DNA from: Desulfobacterales bacterium
GTDB taxonomy: Bacteria > Desulfobacterota > Desulfobacteria > Desulfobacterales > Desulfobacteraceae
Assembly: GCA_022361135.1 (NCBI GenBank)
Contig: JAKSBM010000726.1
Span: forward strand, 1-7,238
Length of the DNA: 7,238 nt
Reading direction: 5' to 3'
Program-made: the position numbers and the translations under genes
Part shown: positions 6,027 to 7,238 of the stretch, piece by piece
How positions within the stretch are numbered: the stretch's first letter is position 1
How the letters are laid out: every line of letters begins with the position of its first letter
Notes under the pieces: model-generated
The model's database searches: none
Told to the model about the DNA's origin: nothing
What the model saw: the letters and a program-made list of their open reading frames with translations, nothing else

Positions 6027-6524
6027 ATGAAAAAGAACGTCTCTTTGATTGGGATGCCGGCCGTTGGAAAGAGTACGGTGGGGGTTCTTCTGGCTAAAAA
6101 GCTGGGATACGGGTTCATGGACACCGACATCGTCATCCAGACCGAGGAGGACCAGACCCTGGCGGAAATCATAGCAGAAAAAGGGCTGGACGCCTTTTTG
6201 GAAATTGAGAAAAGACATGTGGTCAATGTGGACTGTGACCAGCATGTCATTGCCACGGGGGGCAGTGTCATTTATAAGGAAGAGGCCATGGCCCGGCTGG
6301 CGGAAATCAGCCAGGTTATTTATCTGGCCATTGACCTGGATGTCCTCATGACCCGGCTTTCCGATGTTACAGCCCGGGGGGTGGCCATTGGACCGGGCAA
6401 GGGCATGGGCGACCTCCATGCAGAAAGAACTCCCTTGTATGAGAAATATTGTGATATAAAAGTCGATTGCGGGACCCTGAAACCGGCTGAGGTGGTTGCC
6501 GCGGTGATGGCAAAATTATCATAA
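6027..6524 (+). CDS. Shikimate kinase-fold protein with altered substrate site
   Basis: A 165-residue P-loop kinase of the shikimate kinase family. It has Walker A GMPAVGKST (9-17), DTD at 32-34, a conserved lid-region arginine R117 and ERTPLYEKY (133-141), with R134 in the place of the C-terminal substrate arginine. Two classical substrate features are changed. The FRxxE motif is F57-L58-E59-I60-E61, so the arginine that grips the shikimate carboxylate is missing. The GGG motif is G78-G79-S80. The lid carries GPGKGMGDL (122-130) rather than RPLL. It may phosphorylate something other than shikimate, or be a divergent AroK-like paralogue. No other aromatic-pathway gene is in the window. ATG at 6027 has AGGG eight bases upstream and is preferred over the TTG one codon earlier. 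It is the first gene of an apparent two-gene operon, 25 bp before the regulator gene. Confidence 0.85.
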   Translation: MKKNVSLIGMPAVGKSTVGVLLAKKLGYGFMDTDIVIQTEEDQTLAEIIAEKGLDAFLEIEKRHVVNVDCDQHVIATGGSVIYKEEAMARLAEISQVIYLAIDLDVLMTRLSDVTARGVAIGPGKGMGDLHAERTPLYEKYCDIKVDCGTLKPAEVVAAVMAKLS

Positions 6525-6549
6525 TTCCATAAGATGAGGAGGACGATCC

Positions 6550-7238
6550 ATGGGTGAGATGCTGACCACCAAGGAAGTTGCGAAATATTTGAACGTGAAT
6601 GAAAAGATGGTTTATTCACTGATCGCTGAAAAGGGACTTCCCGCTTCAAAGGTGACGGGCAAATGGCTCTTTCCCCTGGACCTGGTTCGGCAATGGGTGG
6701 AAACCGGGACGGAAAATTATCCGGAAACGGCCAAGCTTCCCCCCTACCATGGGCTGGTTCTCATTGCCGGATCCAATGATCTGCTTTTGGACAAGGTCAT
6801 TGCCACCTTTAATCTCAAGCATTCAGATCACATGGCCCTCTTCGGCAACTCCGGGAGCATGGGCGGCCTCAAGGCCCTGCGCCGGAACCTCTGCCACATT
6901 GCCGCCTCCCACCTGGTGGCGGACAACCATGAGTACAATTTCCCATTTATCCGGGATGAAATGGCCCAGGCCCCGGCCGTGGTGAATTTTTGCCAGCGGG
7001 AGCAGGGCTTGATGGTGGAACGGGGCAACCCCAGGAATATCCAGAAGGTGGCTGACCTCAAGGCACCGGGGATCAAAGTGATCAACCGGAATTTGGGTAC
7101 GGGCACCCGCCAGCTCTTTGACCGGGAGCTCAAGGCCGCAGGCATCAAGGGGGAAAATCTGGCCGGTTATGCCACCTGTGTGTCCAAGCACATGGATGTG
7201 GGGCTGGCCATCCTCCAGGGACGGGCCACGGCAGGACC
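6550..7238 (+). CDS. Excisionase-type HTH fused to cytoplasmic PBP-like ligand-binding domain, 3'-truncated
   Basis: Only the first 229 residues are in the window and the frame is still open at the edge. Residues 4-51 (LTTKEVAKYLNVNEKMVYSL, then GKWLFPLDLVRQWVE) form a helix-turn-helix of the excisionase/MerR-like type. From about 66 a periplasmic-binding-protein-like domain follows: HGLVLIAGSNDLLLDKVI, GNSGSMGGLKAL (99-110), ASHLVADNHEYN, VNFCQREQGLMVERGNP, INRNLGTGTRQLFDREL and VSKHMDVGLAILQGRA. There is no signal peptide, so the ligand domain acts in the cytoplasm, as expected for a one-component regulator. In such proteins the PBP-like domain is related to molybdate/tungstate or other small-ligand binding folds. 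The ligand here is not known. AGGAGG seven bases before ATG 6550 is a strong ribosome binding site. The gene sits 25 bp after the kinase gene in one operon, with mobB divergent. Confidence 0.88.
   Translation, partial: MGEMLTTKEVAKYLNVNEKMVYSLIAEKGLPASKVTGKWLFPLDLVRQWVETGTENYPETAKLPPYHGLVLIAGSNDLLLDKVIATFNLKHSDHMALFGNSGSMGGLKALRRNLCHIAASHLVADNHEYNFPFIRDEMAQAPAVVNFCQREQGLMVERGNPRNIQKVADLKAPGIKVINRNLGTGTRQLFDRELKAAGIKGENLAGYATCVSKHMDVGLAILQGRATAG

Overview
The window looks like part of a chromosome from a Desulfobacterota bacterium, probably a Desulfobacterales-type sulfate reducer. This is inferred from moderately high GC, the style of several proteins (a CCG-domain Fe-S protein, an AHDLNN-type hybrid histidine kinase, an LPP20-like protein with a GLVIDARGL motif, an HTH + PBP-like regulator) and a sigma-54 promoter. 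No rRNA or marker gene is present, so the lineage is tentative. There are no tRNAs, CRISPR arrays, insertion sequences or phage genes.

Layout. Position 2-610 (+) is the 3' part of a two-CCG-domain Fe-S protein (HdrB/HdrD/GlpC type), converging on a diguanylate cyclase at 710-1807 (-). The cyclase has an intact GGEEF active site, an I-site and a consensus-perfect sigma-54 promoter (1851-1866). Upstream of it, separated by a strong hairpin, is a small HD-domain phosphohydrolase (2049-2627, -). An 82-bp divergent region then leads to a six-TM hybrid histidine kinase (2710-4542, +) whose ATP-binding domain has lost key residues. This converges on a minus-strand pair, a MobB GTPase frame (5829 leftward) and an LPP20-like domain (to 4596). 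These overlap out of frame, with the junction near 5350. A second divergent region (5830-6026) carries a good sigma-70-like promoter in each direction and an inverted repeat. It leads to a plus-strand pair: a shikimate-kinase-fold protein lacking the shikimate-binding arginine, then an excisionase-type HTH protein fused to a cytoplasmic PBP-like domain, cut by the window end.

How they may fit together. The left half is signalling (c-di-GMP synthesis, phosphorelay, HD hydrolase) beside an Fe-S redox protein. The right half has a possible molybdenum/tungsten theme: MobB acts in bis-MGD cofactor assembly, and HTH + PBP-like regulators are candidates for sensing small ligands such as oxyanions. 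That functional link is inference from gene order.

I did not find a clear, complete novel system. The most notable points are the out-of-frame mobB/LPP20-like junction, the atypical shikimate kinase paired with a one-component binding-protein regulator, the degenerate hybrid kinase, and sigma-54 control of a diguanylate cyclase.
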